From: Rhineura floridana
Lineage: Eukaryota > Chordata > Lepidosauria > Squamata > Rhineuridae
DNA: 64,000 nt
NCBI RefSeq assembly: GCF_030035675.1
Contig: NC_084484.1
Span: 186,932,934-186,996,933, forward strand
Reading direction: 5' to 3'
Shown here: positions 30,494-64,000 of the stretch, in pieces
How the letters are laid out: every line of letters starts with the position of its first letter
Numbering within the stretch: the first letter of the stretch is position 1
Notes under the pieces: generated by a model
Databases searched by the model: none
What the model saw: the letters and a program-made list of their open reading frames with translations, nothing else
Told to the model about the DNA's origin: nothing
Translations under genes and position numbers: made by a program

Positions 30494-30499
30494 TTTATT
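30494..30499 (-). terminator. Probable distal NUP98 polyadenylation signal
   Basis: AATAAA on the minus strand followed by AT-rich sequence, the last exact signal before CR1-derived DNA begins near 30400. Confidence 0.5.
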
Positions 30500-31594
30500 T
30501 TCTTATAAAGTATTTCCAGAAAAACAAACAAGAAAATAATCTGGATCATTCATTTACAGTTTTAATAAAAACCTTTACATAATCTTCATGCGTAACCACT
30601 TTGCTGGCACCCCCCAATACACACACGGACACGCACCACCTCCAGAGGTCCGGGGACAAATGCCCCACAGCAACGACAGCACCCACAGCAGACCTTGCCT
30701 TTCCCTATGAGATTCAGGCAGAGACTGTACAAACCAGGGCTCCGGAGGTGAGTTCCAATCCCTTCCCTGCTCAACAGAGTCACATCTGGAATTCCCCTTC
30801 TGCACTACGATGGAGCTTCACGGCAAACAGATTCAATGTGACTGCCTTGAACGGTCTGCTTTGAGCTAAGCCCACCCCACCCACCCCTCTCAGAGCATCT
30901 AAAGGCAGGTGGCTGCGTCTTCATCTGCCTTGTGTGGGAACTTCAAGAACAAGAGCAGTTCAGCTTAAAAAGACCACGTTCTCCAAAATCCAGGCCACTG
31001 GAAAAGGGGAAAAGTTTAAAAAACCAGACAGAATCTGGAGCAGGATCTGCCAGCCCCCACCTGCAAGTATCTGAAACATCCGATGCCATTTGAGCCACCC
31101 CAAGATGAAGGCCAGCTCCACAGGATGCCTGGAAGCCGAAGCAGACTTCCTTCAGGGATCTCCCCTCAGGTCAGCCAACAGTGACATTTCCAGACGTGGC
31201 TTGCCTGTTTGCCTGTGGGGAGCATCTCCACCGCTGCCATCCCCAAACCCTCTGGAAACGCTGCCCTCCCTTGTGGCGGCCAAGTGGCACAACCTAGATT
31301 TGACCCAGCCTTGTAAGACATGTACGCACTAGGTTTGCCTCCCACTCCAACCCCACTCTTGGCCTTGTCCACCCAGCAACGCTTCTGGAGCCACTCTTGC
31401 TCCCAAAAGCAAACCCTCTGACCACAGCTCAGTTTAAAAGGAGGCCTGACTATACACACACCCACACAAACAGGTTTCTTTTTTCTTTCTTTCTTTGCCA
31501 TCCGCTTGAGAGATCTGCCAGGTGCTCTACAGCCTTGTCTCCTGCCTGCCACAGGTCTGGTGACCACCACAGGTGCTTCAGCTGCAGCAGAGGC

Positions 31595-31600
31595 TTTATT
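31595..31600 (-). terminator. Possible proximal NUP98 polyadenylation signal
   Basis: AATAAA on the minus strand about 215 bp past the stop codon. Would give a short alternative 3' end. Confidence 0.35.
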
Positions 31601-31815
31601 AACGCTAAAGAGCACGAAGGGAGGGGGGTCCCACTGCCAGATCCGAGTCTTTATACTTCGCTGCTGTGGCTGCAAGCCAGCTACAGGTAGCCATGCAGCA
31701 TCCCGGGGTCAGGAGGAGTTGCACATTGTATGAGAGGGTGCTGCCCACACCCCTGGATGCCAGGGCCAAAGTTGTTCAGAGGGCCGCTCCACCCAGACTA
31801 GGAGGCAGGCTAGCC

Positions 31816-64000
<32,185 letters not shown>

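Larger units (their letters stand above)
30494..31815 (-). other. NUP98: Probable NUP98 3' untranslated region
   Basis: About 1.3 kb from the stop to an AATAAA at 30499-30494 (minus). A second AATAAA at 31600-31595 could give a much shorter tail. No gene or recognised repeat lies between. Inferred from position; no transcript seen. Confidence 0.6.

Overview
The window is nuclear DNA from a squamate reptile, most likely a lizard; the family is not settled. The evidence is two vertebrate genes with GT-AG introns, buried in CR1, L2 and L1-type LINEs, tRNA-derived SINEs of the Sauria type with Bov-B-like tails, and hAT-type foldback elements built on the 'actacaactcccatcag' palindrome.

Both genes lie on the minus strand, in the order known at human 11p15.4. 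CHRNA10 (nicotinic receptor alpha-10) runs from 26741 down to 4831 in five coding exons. They join in phase into an open 501-codon frame, including a signal-peptide exon at 26666-26741. NUP98 (the NUP98-NUP96 precursor) enters at the right edge and ends at 31816. I place 27 coding exons whose phases all agree; they join into 4644 nt with one terminal stop. The window lacks the N-terminal part (GLEBS motif and first FG repeats) but holds later GLFG repeats, the autoproteolytic domain with its HF/S site, and all of NUP96. CHRNA10 therefore follows NUP98 in the same direction, about 3.8 kb beyond its probable polyadenylation signal.

Layout: 1-4060 is repeats and unassigned sequence, with weak coding-like open sequence at 1-235. 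4075-26741 is CHRNA10. Intron 2 holds a 5'-truncated CR1 that has itself taken in a 2.1-kb L1-type element carrying only ORF1. Intron 1 holds a 5.7-kb two-ORF LINE, 18135-23850, both frames open, inserted into a SINE with a 13-bp target duplication. 26742-30490 is intergenic. 30494-64000 is NUP98, whose introns hold two hAT-type elements with 8-bp duplications, an L2 remnant, CR1 fragments, foldback elements, an LTR-like fossil and long microsatellites.

The host genes look ordinary and intact. The most unusual content is the mobile DNA: the long two-ORF LINE, and the ORF1-only L1 relative whose ORF1 has an internally duplicated segment.
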